A DNA stretch of 39,539 nucleotides from Pleurocapsaceae cyanobacterium CSU_1_1 (GTDB taxonomy: Bacteria; Cyanobacteriota; Cyanobacteriia; Cyanobacteriales; Xenococcaceae), in the NCBI GenBank assembly GCA_012034765.1, contig JAAUOU010000036.1:1-39539 (forward strand), given 5' to 3'. Within the stretch, counting starts at the first letter, position 1. Each line of letters opens with the position of its first letter. The position numbers and the translations under genes were made by a program. This document shows positions 8,960 through 18,539 of this stretch, in pieces. Below the pieces are notes generated by a model. That model had not been told where the DNA came from and did not search any database. It was given only the letters and a program-made list of their open reading frames with translations.

Positions 8960-9943
8960 CTAAATCTGGTCGTTCATCATTTTCTGTACTGCTTCCGCAA
9001 TTTGCGCTGGCTGCACAATGGTCAGATTCTCTAACTTTCCGTTATAAGGAGTAGGAATGTCTTGAGATGATAAACGCAACACGGGTGCATCTAATTCATC
9101 AAATAGCTGTTCGCTAATCAATGCCACTAATTCGGCACCAATCCCACCAGTTTTCATACACTCTTCCACAATGATCACCTTGTGAGTCTTGCGTACAGAC
9201 TTAGCGACCGTTTCCATATCAAAAGGCTTGAGAGAAATCAGATCGATGATTTCGGGATCATATCCCTGTTTTTCGATCTCTTTAAGCGCTTGAGTACAGT
9301 GATGACGCATCCGTGAATAGGTCAGGATTGTTACGTCTTTTCCTGATCTGACCATTTCTGCCTTGTCCAAAGGGAGAACATATTCATCAGCAGGTAAATC
9401 GTCTTTAAGATTGTAAAGCAGGACGTGTTCAAAAAACAGTACAGGATTATCATCTCGAATTGCAGCCTTGAGTAAGCCTTTAGCGTTGTAGGCTGTAGAA
9501 CAAGCCACAATCTTTAATCCAGGTACAGCATGAAAATAAGCTTCTAAGCGTTGAGAGTGTTCTGCACCTAGTTGTCTACCTACCCCGCCAGGGCCTCGAA
9601 TTACCATGGGCATTTTAAAGTTACCGCCAGAAGTGTAGCGTAACATCCCTGCATTGTTAGCAATCTGGTTAAATGCTAAGAGCAAAAAACCCATATTCAT
9701 TCCTTCAATCACAGGACGTAAGCCAGTCATAGCAGCCCCTACAGCCATCCCGCAAAAGCTATTTTCCGCAATGGGAGTATCCAGCAGACGTAAATCGCCA
9801 TATTTTTTGTGCAGATCCTTGGTGACTTTATATGAACCACCGTAATGTCCGACATCTTCACCTAAGACGAAGACAGTCTTATCCCTTGCCATTTCTTCGT
9901 CCGTCGCTTCTCTCAAAGCGTTAAACATTAAAGTTTCAGCCAT
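8960..9943 (-). CDS. pdhB: Pyruvate dehydrogenase E1 component, beta subunit
   Basis: The 327-residue protein begins [21 protein letters not shown] and contains [46 protein letters not shown], the [32 protein letters not shown] region and [14 protein letters not shown]. These are hallmarks of the transketolase-like beta subunit that, with PdhA, binds thiamine diphosphate and decarboxylates pyruvate for acetyl-CoA synthesis. The length is normal. In cyanobacteria pdhA is usually unlinked, and it is not seen here. The gene is divergent from the PmbA-like gene, with a 122-bp intergenic region. Confidence 0.93.
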   Translation of the reverse strand: MAETLMFNALREATDEEMARDKTVFVLGEDVGHYGGSYKVTKDLHKKYGDLRLLDTPIAENSFCGMAVGAAMTGLRPVIEGMNMGFLLLAFNQIANNAGMLRYTSGGNFKMPMVIRGPGGVGRQLGAEHSQRLEAYFHAVPGLKIVACSTAYNAKGLLKAAIRDDNPVLFFEHVLLYNLKDDLPADEYVLPLDKAEMVRSGKDVTILTYSRMRHHCTQALKEIEKQGYDPEIIDLISLKPFDMETVAKSVRKTHKVIIVEECMKTGGIGAELVALISEQLFDELDAPVLRLSSQDIPTPYNGKLENLTIVQPAQIAEAVQKMMNDQI

Positions 9944-10065
9944 AATAATTTATTTTTAGTCACCAGAAACTAATATTATCACTACCAGATTGCTACTATG
10001 TAATTTTATCTTAGGCTCGATCGCTCAAAGATCATCACCTTTCACTCCTCAATTGTTAGTTAAAT

Positions 10066-11436
10066 ATGACTTTAGTCACTTCTAATACATTTCTTACACA
10101 AAAAGAAGCTCTTTCATTAATTGATTTTGCGATTTCCCTCTGGGAACGCTCCGCGATCGCCCAATCTCAAGCCGACGGCGTATTTATCAGTCTGAGTGTT
10201 CGTGAAACAGCCCTCAGTCGTTTTTCGGAAAATCAGATTAGTCAAAATATCCGCAAGCATACTTTTAGCCTGACTGTTACTAGTTATTTTGGCAAGCGAA
10301 GCGCCTCGGCTTCCACTACAGAATTAGATCGTGAAGCGATCGCTCACACTCTAAAACGTGCCGAAGATTTAGCGCGGATTGCCCCCGAAGATCCAGAATG
10401 GGTCGAATTATTACCACAGCAAGTCTACAGCGATCGCACTCCTGCCTTTGACCAAGCTACTGCTTCCCTTTCTCCTCTCAAGCAAGGGGAAATTATTCAA
10501 CAGGTATGTTCTTTAAGCAAGAATGCAGGAGTAAACGGATCGGGAACAATCAGTTTTAAAGCATCTCTTGATGCCATTGGCAATTCGGCTGGTTTGCGGG
10601 GTTGCGATCGCGCTACTGAAGCCGACTTTAGCTTTACCGCTCGGATCGATAATGGTTCTAGCTGGAATCGCTGCACTGCCTGGAGTATAGACCAGTTACC
10701 TATTATAGAATTAACTGAGCAAGTAATTAAAAGGGCGATCGCTTCCCGTAATCCTCAAACAATTGAACCAGGAGACTATACAGTTATCTTTGAACCCGCT
10801 GCCTTTGCTAGCTTATTGCCTTGGGTGATCTGGAATTTAGATGCTCGTGCAGCCGACGAAGGACGCTCTTTTATGTCTCGCAGCGATGATTCTGGTAAGC
10901 CTATCGGCAACAAAGTGGGTGAACAGCTATTCAACCCGCTGGTTGAGGTACAGCGTAATCCTGCTCATCATTTATTACAGAATGACAGATTCTTTGGCAA
11001 TGGCTTGAGCAATCACCCCCTAGACATTATTAAAAACGGTATTCCCCAAACTCTTTCCTATAGTCGGTATTGGGCAAAAGAACAAAATCAAGAACCAACA
11101 GGGGGAATGTATCCCATCGTCATGACTGGTTCAGATCGGAGTATAGCTGATTTAATTGCCAGCACCGAGAGAGGTATCTTAGTAAGTCGCGCTTGGTATG
11201 TCCGCTACGTTAATCCTCGTACCCTGGAAGTTACAGGCATGACCAGAGACGGTACTTTTTTAGTTGAAAATGGCAAAATATCTCATCCCATCAAAAACCT
11301 GCGTTTTAACCAGTGTTTACCTGAAATGCTCAAAAACATAGTTGCAGTAAGTGAAGCCAAACGCTTCGGTGGTAGTGTAATTCCTGGCTGTAAAGTAGAG
11401 AATTTTCACTTTAGTAGCATTACCGATAGTATTTAA
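10066..11436 (+). CDS. TldD/PmbA family protein, TldE (PmbA)-like
   Basis: The 456-residue protein has the three-part layout of the family: an N-terminal segment (ENQISQNIRKHTFSLTV), a middle domain (GDYTVIFEPAAFASLLPWV) and a C-terminal barrel (FFGNGLSNHPLDIIKNGI, TLEVTGMTRDGTFLVENGKI, LPEMLKNIVAVS). The HExxxH zinc motif of the TldD protease subunit is absent, so this resembles the non-catalytic TldE/PmbA partner that pairs with TldD to digest unfolded peptides or mature modified ones. No tldD is adjacent. The segment SLWERSAIAQSQADG (about residues 26-40) contains a sequence resembling a repeat fragment and may be a small insertion. Confidence 0.82.
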   Translation: MTLVTSNTFLTQKEALSLIDFAISLWERSAIAQSQADGVFISLSVRETALSRFSENQISQNIRKHTFSLTVTSYFGKRSASASTTELDREAIAHTLKRAEDLARIAPEDPEWVELLPQQVYSDRTPAFDQATASLSPLKQGEIIQQVCSLSKNAGVNGSGTISFKASLDAIGNSAGLRGCDRATEADFSFTARIDNGSSWNRCTAWSIDQLPIIELTEQVIKRAIASRNPQTIEPGDYTVIFEPAAFASLLPWVIWNLDARAADEGRSFMSRSDDSGKPIGNKVGEQLFNPLVEVQRNPAHHLLQNDRFFGNGLSNHPLDIIKNGIPQTLSYSRYWAKEQNQEPTGGMYPIVMTGSDRSIADLIASTERGILVSRAWYVRYVNPRTLEVTGMTRDGTFLVENGKISHPIKNLRFNQCLPEMLKNIVAVSEAKRFGGSVIPGCKVENFHFSSITDSI

Positions 11437-11486
11437 AAACTTGATTTAGATTAAACCTTGAAACGTGTTTATCTAAAATGCTAGAT

Positions 11487-11580
11487 GATTCGGAGATCAC
11501 GCCTGTGTTAAGCATCCCTTATTGCTGCTGTCTTCCGACCCTGACAAGGTTCGGGCGTTAATACTGCATGAGTCCGAATC
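11487..11580 (-). ncRNA. ffs: Signal recognition particle RNA (4.5S type)
   Basis: Read on the minus strand, the ends GATTCGGA and TCCGAATC pair perfectly to close the molecule. The tip carries the SRP core: GTC-GGAA-GAC tetraloop hairpin within CTTGTCAGGGTCGGAAGACA, followed by GCAGCAATAAGG, giving the conserved symmetric and asymmetric internal loops that bind Ffh. Length is about 94 nt, as expected for small bacterial SRP RNA. It lies between the PmbA-like gene (convergent) and uppS (same strand, about 40 bp upstream of it on the transcript), so it may be processed from, or sit at the end of, the lysA-cdaA-uppS transcript. Confidence 0.9.
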
Positions 11581-11619
11581 ACTTATCAGCATAACATATT
11601 TACTGTCACTGTTCATTGC

Positions 11620-12371
11620 TCATTTAACTTTACCAAAACGGCGATCGCGTTTTTGATAGGTAATTAGAGCTTGATGAAACTCTTCGCGATCAAAATCTGG
11701 CCAGAGGGCAGGAGTTACGTAAATTTCGGCATAAGCAATTTGCCAGAGTAAGAAATTGCTAATTCGCATTTCGCCGCTAGTACGAATTAACAAATCGGGG
11801 TGAGGAATGCCTTGAGTATAAAGGTACTGTTCAAATACTGCTTCGTTAATTTCCGAGATTTTTAAGTGCCCTTGTTCTACTTTGGTGGCGATCGCTGACA
11901 AGCCTGAATAATTTCGTGTCTACCACCATAGTTAGTAGCTACAGTAAATTGAATACCCTGATTGTTTTTCGTATCTTCCATCGAGCGATCGATTTCTTGT
12001 CGGAGAGAAGCTGGTAAATCTTGTAAGTTGCCAACAAAGCGAATTTTGACATTCTCGGCCTTCATCTCCTGCAATTCTCGTCGTAGCACCCGTTCAAATA
12101 AAGTCATGAGGAACTGAACTTCCCCGTGAGGTCGTCCCCAATTTTCAGTTGAAAAAGCATAGGCAGTTAGAGCAGGAATTCCCCAATCTTTGCAGCAGCG
12201 TAACAAATCCTTAAGAACATCTACACCCTTCTGATGACCAATAATACGTGGTTTGCCCTGGTTCTTAGCCCAACGACCATTACCATCCATAATCACAGCG
12301 ACGTGCTGTGGGAGACGGTCTTTACTCAAATCCGTGGGTAACTGTTGCAAAATGATTGGCTCTACGCTCAT
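11620..12371 (-). CDS. uppS: Isoprenyl transferase (undecaprenyl diphosphate synthase), one-base frameshift
   Basis: UppS makes the C55 lipid carrier for peptidoglycan by cis-condensation of isopentenyl diphosphate. The first frame has [17 protein letters not shown] with catalytic Asp29, then [12 protein letters not shown] and [15 protein letters not shown]. It breaks at about 11895. The second frame resumes at AIATKV and continues with [34 protein letters not shown] and a normal C-terminus. On the plus strand the site reads GCGATCGCTGAC; one extra C would give GCGATCGCCTGAC and restore QACQAIATKV, a total of about 250 residues, the usual length. An essential gene with both halves perfectly conserved argues for sequence error. 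Confidence 0.9.
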
Positions 12372-12436
12372 CTTTTAACACTGAACATTAAACATCGACC
12401 ACTAAACATTAAATTTGTATAAATTGCCAGGAATAA

Positions 12437-13354
12437 TTAATGCTTCTTGCGAGAATTTGAGGGCAAGAAACGCAAACCGCGCTCAAGCAAAACCTTACCC
12501 TGAAATCCAATTTTGCGACTAAGCCGCACAGCATCTCCTTCGGCGATTGGGGTAAATCTTTCTCGTAATAGCTCTTTTAGTTTACTACTGGTTAGGGGTC
12601 TATTTAACGTTCCTCTTTCGGCTAAAGAAATTGAACCAGTTTCTTCAGAGACAACAATACACAAACACTTTTCTACTCGCTCGGTAATGCCCATGGCTGC
12701 GCGATGACGAGTTCCTAACTGACGGGAAGCAGTACGCTCTGACAATGGTAGAATTGCTGCTGCTGCCAAAATTCTGGACCCACTAATTACTACTGCGCCA
12801 TCATGTAGCAGGGTAGTAGTTTGAAAAATAGTTTGGATCAGTTCTTTAGAAACTTCGGCATTTAAACTAACCCCTACAGAAACATAATCTTCGTCTTCTA
12901 AAGATCCTGTGGTTTCCATTAAAATCAAAGCACCTGTACGGTTTTGAGATAGTTCTTTAACCGCCTCAACAATACGGTCAATTACACTGTCTGGTTGAGT
13001 TTTTGGTCTACCAGATCCTTGAAATAGTTTTAAAACTTCACCGCGCCCAATTTGCTCTAGGAGACGGCGAAATTGGGATTGAAAAATTACCGCCATGGCG
13101 ACAGCCGAACCCAAGACTAATTTTTCGAATAAAAATTTGAGTAACTGTAGGTTTAGTTTTCCGCTGACTACGGTTGCCAACATCAAGATAATAAAACCCC
13201 TAATCATCCACAAGCTACGACGTTCACCCTCGCCAATAATTAACAGCAGGGCATAACTTAGGGCTAAGACTAAGCCCAAATCGATGATGTTGATTAAATC
13301 TGGCAACCAAGAAAGAATCTGGTTGAAGTCAGGAACCAAACCCGACAATGACAT
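12437..13354 (-). CDS. cdaA: Diadenylate cyclase CdaA
   Basis: This membrane-bound cyclase makes c-di-AMP from two ATP. The start chosen is ATG at 13354 (MSLSGLVPDFNQIL); a TTG 54 bases upstream would add an untypical tail. Two to three N-terminal membrane segments (within INIIDLGLVLALSYALLLIIG and MIRGFIILMLATVVSG) precede the DAC domain with LLHDGAVVISGSRILAAAAILPLS (DGA motif) and RQLGTRHRAAMGITE (RHR motif), both catalytic. C-di-AMP controls potassium uptake and osmotic and night-time adaptation in cyanobacteria. It sits between lysA and uppS, all minus-strand, with 65-125 bp gaps. Confidence 0.93.
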   Translation of the reverse strand: MSLSGLVPDFNQILSWLPDLINIIDLGLVLALSYALLLIIGEGERRSLWMIRGFIILMLATVVSGKLNLQLLKFLFEKLVLGSAVAMAVIFQSQFRRLLEQIGRGEVLKLFQGSGRPKTQPDSVIDRIVEAVKELSQNRTGALILMETTGSLEDEDYVSVGVSLNAEVSKELIQTIFQTTTLLHDGAVVISGSRILAAAAILPLSERTASRQLGTRHRAAMGITERVEKCLCIVVSEETGSISLAERGTLNRPLTSSKLKELLRERFTPIAEGDAVRLSRKIGFQGKVLLERGLRFLPSNSRKKH

Positions 13355-13478
13355 TATTTTAGTTACTCGACTATGAGTGATTAAGGTAAGAAGACAAACC
13401 TGGATCAAGATACTGAATTACAATAAAGAGTATGGAAACCCAGCCACAGTCAATAGTATGCGAGCTTCCATACTAAAT

Positions 13479-14960
13479 TTATTCAGGTTTTACCAGTCTT
13501 TCAGGCAAGCGATCGCGTTCAATTAGATTATGATAGGTTTCACGCTCAATAATTAAATTGGCTTCTCCTTCATGAACTACAACTGCTGCTGGTCTACCGA
13601 TACGATTATAGTTTGATGCCATGCTGTAATTGTATGCTCCTGTATCCAGGACTACTAATATATCTCCTGGTTCGGTTTTTGGTAAGGTCGCTTGCTTAAT
13701 TACTACATCTCCTGATTCGCAGTGTTTTCCTGCTACAGTGACTTCTTCCGTTAGCGGTTCAGACATGCGATTGGCAATGACAGCGCGGTATACGGACTGG
13801 TAAGTAATCGGGCGAGGATTATCCGACATCCCACCATCTACCGCCACATAGGTATGGAAATTAGGAATTTCTTTACGGCTACCAACGGTATATGCTGTAA
13901 CACAAGCCGAACCAATCAAAGATCTGCCTGGTTCCGCAATTAGTCGGGGCAAAGGTAAACCCGCTTCATTACAAGCTTTTTCTACTGCTTGACTGACTGC
14001 CTTAACCCATTCAGAAATACTTGGCGGGTCGTCTGATTCTGTATAGCGAATACCTAAACCGCCACCAACGTTAAGAGTTGTTACGGGCAAGCCATAACCT
14101 TGAGCTTTTTTCAGCCAATCTACTAAAACTGCTGCTAAATCTTGGTGAGGTTGACGTTCAAAAATTTGCGACCCAATATGGGCGTGTAAACCAATACAGC
14201 TAATGCTTGACTGCTGAGCGAGATAAGCAAACACTTCTTCCAGTTGATTAGGATCGAAGCCAAACTTACTGTCTAGATGTCCTGTGCGAATATATTCGTG
14301 AGTATGGCACTCAATTCCTGGAGTGAGACGAATCATTATCGGCACTGGTTGCGAGCTTTCTTGATGAGCATTCCCTTGCCCTAAAGGACTAACTTCGTGT
14401 CGCGCCTGTCGGCGACGCGGGGTCTCATCGCTTTTATCCGCAGCTATTTGTGTCAAAGTTTTCAGCTCTAACCAGTTATCAACCATAATCGTACAGCCAG
14501 CTTCGACGGCTAATTCTAGTTCAGCAGCCGATTTATTATTGCCGTGAAAATAAATTTTGTCTTTGCTTACTCCAGCTTCCAGGGTTGTGTATAGTTCTCC
14601 CCCTGAAACCACATCAAAACCTAAACCTTCACTGTCAATAATGCGACATACCGCCATACAGCTCCAGGCTTTAGAGGCGTAAATAACCAGAGATTCTCCG
14701 CCATAGTAGGTAGCAAAACTATCACGATACTGACTGCAAGCTGTTCTGAGGGTAAACTCATCTAAAACATAGAGAGGAGAACCATATTGTTTAACCAACA
14801 GTTGCAATTCACAACCGCCAATTTCTAGCTGATTATTGCTGTTGACTTGAGCAGTCAGGGGCATCAACTCCTGATTGGGTGAAGGAGGAACTTCGAGACT
14901 AGTAATTTGAGGAATGTAACGATGTCCCGTATTTGGTAAACTGCGATCGGTCGAAAGCAT
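13479..14960 (-). CDS. lysA: Diaminopimelate decarboxylase with a repeat-derived insertion
   Basis: LysA decarboxylates meso-diaminopimelate to lysine using PLP. The 493-residue protein has the PLP lysine K97 in YASKAWSC, FDVVSGGELY, the HIGSQIF segment, GGGLGIRYTE, AEPGRSLIGSA and the substrate-site motif KHCESGDVV near the end. Cyanobacterial LysA proteins usually pass directly from the ELKTLTQIA region to PVPIMIRLTPGIE. Here about 28 residues (176-204, DKSDETPRRRQARHEVSPLG and onward) intervene. They are encoded by a repeat element described separately. The insertion is in frame and the active-site motifs around it are intact. The gene is divergent from rimI. Confidence 0.93.
   Translation of the reverse strand: MLSTDRSLPNTGHRYIPQITSLEVPPSPNQELMPLTAQVNSNNQLEIGGCELQLLVKQYGSPLYVLDEFTLRTACSQYRDSFATYYGGESLVIYASKAWSCMAVCRIIDSEGLGFDVVSGGELYTTLEAGVSKDKIYFHGNNKSAAELELAVEAGCTIMVDNWLELKTLTQIAADKSDETPRRRQARHEVSPLGQGNAHQESSQPVPIMIRLTPGIECHTHEYIRTGHLDSKFGFDPNQLEEVFAYLAQQSSISCIGLHAHIGSQIFERQPHQDLAAVLVDWLKKAQGYGLPVTTLNVGGGLGIRYTESDDPPSISEWVKAVSQAVEKACNEAGLPLPRLIAEPGRSLIGSACVTAYTVGSRKEIPNFHTYVAVDGGMSDNPRPITYQSVYRAVIANRMSEPLTEEVTVAGKHCESGDVVIKQATLPKTEPGDILVVLDTGAYNYSMASNYNRIGRPAAVVVHEGEANLIIERETYHNLIERDRLPERLVKPE
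14376..14425. repeat. Palindromic repeat copy inside lysA
   Basis: TTGCCCTAAAGGACTAAC at 14376-14393 matches the reverse complement of 7025-7042 at 17 of 18 positions. It is followed by a GC-rich palindrome with arms GTCGC and GCGAC around GCCTGTCG (about 14400-14416). On the minus strand it is translated in frame as part of the extra segment of LysA, rich in Arg, Gln and His. Confidence 0.75.
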
Positions 14961-15091
14961 AGTGATATCTTATTAGTTTATTGGCGAGTGAAATCATAAA
15001 TAATTACTTATTTTAATAGTCTACAGTTGTCTAGTGCCTAGTTACCATTCAATTGAAAGATGCGGAGCAAAACTATTTTGTTATTTTGTTT

Positions 15092-15658
15092 GTGAAAGAA
15101 ATTGAAATAAAATTACTAACTCCCTCTCAAGTGCCAGCAGTATTAGCATTGGATCGAGTTTGTCTGGGAGGCTTGTGGACAGAGGAAGGCTATTTGAGGG
15201 AAATTGAGAGTGACAAAAGCACTTTGATCGCTTTGTTTATGGTCGATTCCGAGTTTAATGAGCAGATGCAAATGATTGGCATGGCTTGTTTATGGTCGAT
15301 TGTAGAAGAGGCGCATATTACCCTGTTGGGCATTCATCCCGATCATCGTCAGCAGGGATTAGGACAATTACTGTTACTTAGTTTATTCAAAGATGCGATC
15401 GCCCGTCAGCTTGAACGGGCAACTTTAGAAGTTAACGAACATAATTTAGCAGCGATAAATCTCTATCAAAAGTATGGTTTTCAGATTGCAGGAAGCAGAA
15501 GAAATTACTATCAACCAGCAGGAGATGAGGCTCTAGTCCTCTGGCTCAAAGGTATACAGCAAGAAACTTTTAAATCCAATCTGATTCAATGGCGACAGCA
15601 CTTAAGCGATCGCCTAAGTAAAAATTCTTATCATTTAAAGCAGACCAAATTCTGTTAA
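15092..15658 (+). CDS. rimI: RimI-like N-acetyltransferase (GNAT family)
   Basis: This is a GNAT protein of about 188 residues. The acetyl-CoA site is LLGIHPDHRQQGLGQLLL (motif A with QxxGxG), followed by LEVNEHNLAAINLYQKYGF (motif B: N..A..LY.K.GF), the standard RimI tail that acetylates N-terminal alanine of ribosomal protein S18 and possibly others. The GTG start at 15092 (KEIEIKLLTPSQV) matches where the family normally begins. A TTG at 15053 would add 13 residues. Neither has a clear Shine-Dalgarno. It lies between divergent lysA and codirectional clpC. The Lys/Gln-rich last 35 residues are not part of the fold. Confidence 0.82.
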   Translation: MKEIEIKLLTPSQVPAVLALDRVCLGGLWTEEGYLREIESDKSTLIALFMVDSEFNEQMQMIGMACLWSIVEEAHITLLGIHPDHRQQGLGQLLLLSLFKDAIARQLERATLEVNEHNLAAINLYQKYGFQIAGSRRNYYQPAGDEALVLWLKGIQQETFKSNLIQWRQHLSDRLSKNSYHLKQTKFC

Positions 15659-15760
15659 ATTCCCTACCGTATTTCCCGTCCATTCCAGTCGAGTCAGGAA
15701 ACCAAAAGGCTGTGCTAAAATCACCAATAATAAGGGCATAGCAGGTGGATGGAATAAGAC

Positions 15761-18232
15761 ATGTTTGAACGCTTCACAGAAAAGGCAATAAAAGTGATTA
15801 TGTTAGCCCAGGAGGAAGCACGCCGTCTGGGTCATAATTTCGTAGGGACTGAACAGATTCTCTTGGGTTTAATCGGAGAGGGTACTGGAGTCGCCGCTAA
15901 GGTTCTCAAATCAATGGGAGTAAATCTAAAAGATGCTCGCATCGAAGTTGAAAAAATCATCGGGCGTGGTTCTGGTTTTGTAGCAGTAGAAATTCCCTTT
16001 ACCCCGAGAGCCAAAAGGGTTTTGGAATTATCTCTAGAAGAAGCTCGCCAGTTAGGTCATAACTATATTGGCACCGAACATCTACTTTTAGGATTAATTA
16101 GAGAAGGGGAAGGAGTTGCCGCAAGAGTCCTCGAAAACCTGGGGGTAGACTTGTCGAAAGTCCGTACTCAAGTAATTAGAATGCTGGGCGAAACTGCCGA
16201 AGTGGCTGCTGGTTCTGGCGCGACTCAAGGTAGGAATAAAACGCCGACTCTGGATGAATTTGGCTCAAATCTAACTCAAATGGCAGGAGAAGGAAAACTC
16301 GATCCTGTAGTAGGGAGACAAAAAGAAATTGAGCGAGTCATTCAAATTCTGGGTCGTCGAACTAAAAATAATCCTGTTCTCATTGGTGAACCTGGGGTTG
16401 GTAAAACCGCGATCGCTGAAGGACTGGCACAACGCATTGCTAATCGAGATATTCCTGATATTTTGGAAGACAAACGAGTCGTTACTTTAGATATCGGTTT
16501 ATTGGTAGCTGGGACAAAATACCGTGGTGAATTTGAGGAACGTCTCAAAAAAATCATGGATGAAATTCGTCAAGCTGGCAATGTAATTCTGGTAATTGAC
16601 GAAGTACATACCCTCATTGGTGCTGGGGCTGCTGAAGGGGCGATCGATGCTGCCAATATTCTCAAGCCAGCTTTGGCGAGGGGCGAATTGCAGTGTATTG
16701 GTGCTACCACATTAGATGAATACCGTAAGCATATCGAGCGAGATGCAGCCTTAGAACGTCGTTTCCAACCCGTACAGGTAGGGGAACCATCAGTAGATGA
16801 AACTATTGAAATTCTCTACGGTTTGCGTGAGCGTTACGAACAGCATCACAAGCTAAAAATCTTAGACGAAGCCTTAGAAGCAGCAGCCAAGCTGTCGGAT
16901 CGCTATATTAGCGATCGCTTTTTGCCCGATAAGGCGATCGATTTAATTGATGAGGCTGGTTCTCGCGTTCGTTTGATTAATTCTCAACTTCCTCCCGCAG
17001 CTAAAGAGTTAGACAAGGAACTAAGAGAAATCCTCAAACAAAAAGACGAAGCGGTCAGATCGCAAGATTTCGACCAGGCTGGAGAATTGCGCGATCGCGA
17101 AATGGAAATCAAAGAGCAGATCCGCACCATTGCTTCCAACAAGAAAAACGAAGCTGACGACGGTGAAGATAATGCCAATGTTGATGCTGAGGAAATCGCT
17201 CACATCGTGGCATCTTGGACTGGAGTACCAGTTAACAAAATCACTGAATCTGAGTCGGAAAAACTAATGCATATGGAGGATACCCTGCATCAGCGCATTA
17301 TCGGACAGGAAGATGCGGTTAAAGCCACTTCTCGCGCCATCAGACGAGCTAGAGTTGGTCTGAAGAATCCTAACCGTCCCATTGCTAGTTTCGTCTTCTC
17401 TGGCCCGACTGGGGTGGGTAAAACCGAACTGACCAAAGCTTTAGCAGCTTACTTTTTTGGTTCAGAAGACGCGATGATTCGCCTCGACATGTCCGAATAC
17501 ATGGAACGCCATACAGTCTCTAAACTAATTGGTTCTCCTCCAGGCTATGTCGGTTATAACGAAGGTGGTCAATTAACCGAAGCCGTACGTCGTCGTCCCT
17601 ATACAGTAGTGCTGTTTGATGAAATTGAGAAAGCACACCCCGACATCTTCAATATGCTATTGCAGATTTTAGAAGATGGTCGCTTAACTGATGCCAAAGG
17701 TAGAACAGTAGACTTTAAAAATACTCTGCTGATCTTGACTTCTAACATTGGTTCTAAAGTGATTGAAAAAGGTGGTGGCGGTCTTGGTTTCGAGTTTGCT
17801 GATGACCAAGCAGAAGCTAAATACAACCGCATCCGTTCTTTGGTTAACGAAGAGTTGAAAAGCTACTTCCGTCCAGAGTTCCTCAACCGTCTCGATGAAA
17901 TTATTGTCTTCCGTCAGCTTAATAAAGACGAAGTCAAAGAGATCAGCGAGATCTTGCTCAAAGAAGTGTTCCAGCGCTTAACTGAGAAAGATATTACCCT
18001 CGAAGTTACCGACAAGTTTAAGGAGCGTTTGGTAGACGAAGGATTTAACCCAGCCTACGGCGCGCGTCCTCTACGTCGAGCAATTATGCGTTTATTAGAG
18101 GATGTCCTGGCTGAAGAGATTCTATCTGGTCGTCTGCGGGAAGGAGACACCGCAACAGTCGATATCGACGAAGAAAACAAGGTTGCGATTGTACCTCAAA
18201 AAGAGAAAATAGAATTACTGCCTTCTTCATAA
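15761..18232 (+). CDS. clpC: Clp protease ATP-binding subunit ClpC
   Basis: This 823-residue HSP100 unfoldase feeds substrates to ClpP. It has two N-domain repeats ([20 protein letters not shown] and [20 protein letters not shown]), AAA1 with Walker A GEPGVGKT (209-216) and Walker [12 protein letters not shown], the central UVR-type M-domain (about 415-455, [19 protein letters not shown]) typical of ClpC rather than ClpB, AAA2 with Walker A GPTGVGKT (548-555), and a C-terminal D2 domain ([13 protein letters not shown]). Length is normal. GTGGATGGA upstream of the ATG is the likely ribosome site. A rho-independent terminator follows, so it is probably monocistronic. Confidence 0.96.
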   Translation: MFERFTEKAIKVIMLAQEEARRLGHNFVGTEQILLGLIGEGTGVAAKVLKSMGVNLKDARIEVEKIIGRGSGFVAVEIPFTPRAKRVLELSLEEARQLGHNYIGTEHLLLGLIREGEGVAARVLENLGVDLSKVRTQVIRMLGETAEVAAGSGATQGRNKTPTLDEFGSNLTQMAGEGKLDPVVGRQKEIERVIQILGRRTKNNPVLIGEPGVGKTAIAEGLAQRIANRDIPDILEDKRVVTLDIGLLVAGTKYRGEFEERLKKIMDEIRQAGNVILVIDEVHTLIGAGAAEGAIDAANILKPALARGELQCIGATTLDEYRKHIERDAALERRFQPVQVGEPSVDETIEILYGLRERYEQHHKLKILDEALEAAAKLSDRYISDRFLPDKAIDLIDEAGSRVRLINSQLPPAAKELDKELREILKQKDEAVRSQDFDQAGELRDREMEIKEQIRTIASNKKNEADDGEDNANVDAEEIAHIVASWTGVPVNKITESESEKLMHMEDTLHQRIIGQEDAVKATSRAIRRARVGLKNPNRPIASFVFSGPTGVGKTELTKALAAYFFGSEDAMIRLDMSEYMERHTVSKLIGSPPGYVGYNEGGQLTEAVRRRPYTVVLFDEIEKAHPDIFNMLLQILEDGRLTDAKGRTVDFKNTLLILTSNIGSKVIEKGGGGLGFEFADDQAEAKYNRIRSLVNEELKSYFRPEFLNRLDEIIVFRQLNKDEVKEISEILLKEVFQRLTEKDITLEVTDKFKERLVDEGFNPAYGARPLRRAIMRLLEDVLAEEILSGRLREGDTATVDIDEENKVAIVPQKEKIELLPSS

Positions 18233-18259
18233 TCAATCGCAATTAAATTATTAATTTAG

Positions 18260-18289
18260 GTAGAGATATTACAGGCTCTACTTTTTTTT
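18260..18289 (+). terminator. Rho-independent terminator after clpC
   Basis: GTAGAG (18260-18265) pairs with CTCTAC (18276-18281) across a 10-base loop and is followed at once by eight T. It begins 28 bp after the clpC stop. Confidence 0.75.
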
Positions 18290-18539
18290 GGCTAATCATA
18301 CCGAAGATAAAGATAAGATTTTTAAATCAATTTTTGCTGAGTTAGGTTGATTTTTGTTACTGGCGATCGCGATCACCAACTTTACTAGTACACTTTGAAT
18401 AAAAATAGCTGGTAAATAATTACCTATTTGCTTGAAATTTAGCCCAGTTCAAACTCTAAAAACTTAGACTTATATTTTCTGCTAAGAGCTAAAAGTTAAT
18501 TTATCTTTTAAACTACCATTATTTGGTAGCCTAAAAAAT
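18290..18539 (+). promoter_or_regulatory. Leader of the SLH gene with a candidate sigma-70 promoter
   Basis: The stretch holds no gene. TTCAAA at 18448-18453 and TATATT at 18471-18476 are separated by 17 bp, a plausible -35/-10 pair that would start transcription near 18483, about 57 bp before the SLH-protein start. A HIP1-like cluster CGATCGCGATC lies at about 18363-18373. Confidence 0.35.

Noticed and set aside
10140-10165. Further copy of the palindromic repeat in the PmbA-like gene (GGGAACGCTCCGCGATC)
   Set aside because: Only about eight bases agree with the family, so it cannot be told from chance without genome-wide data.
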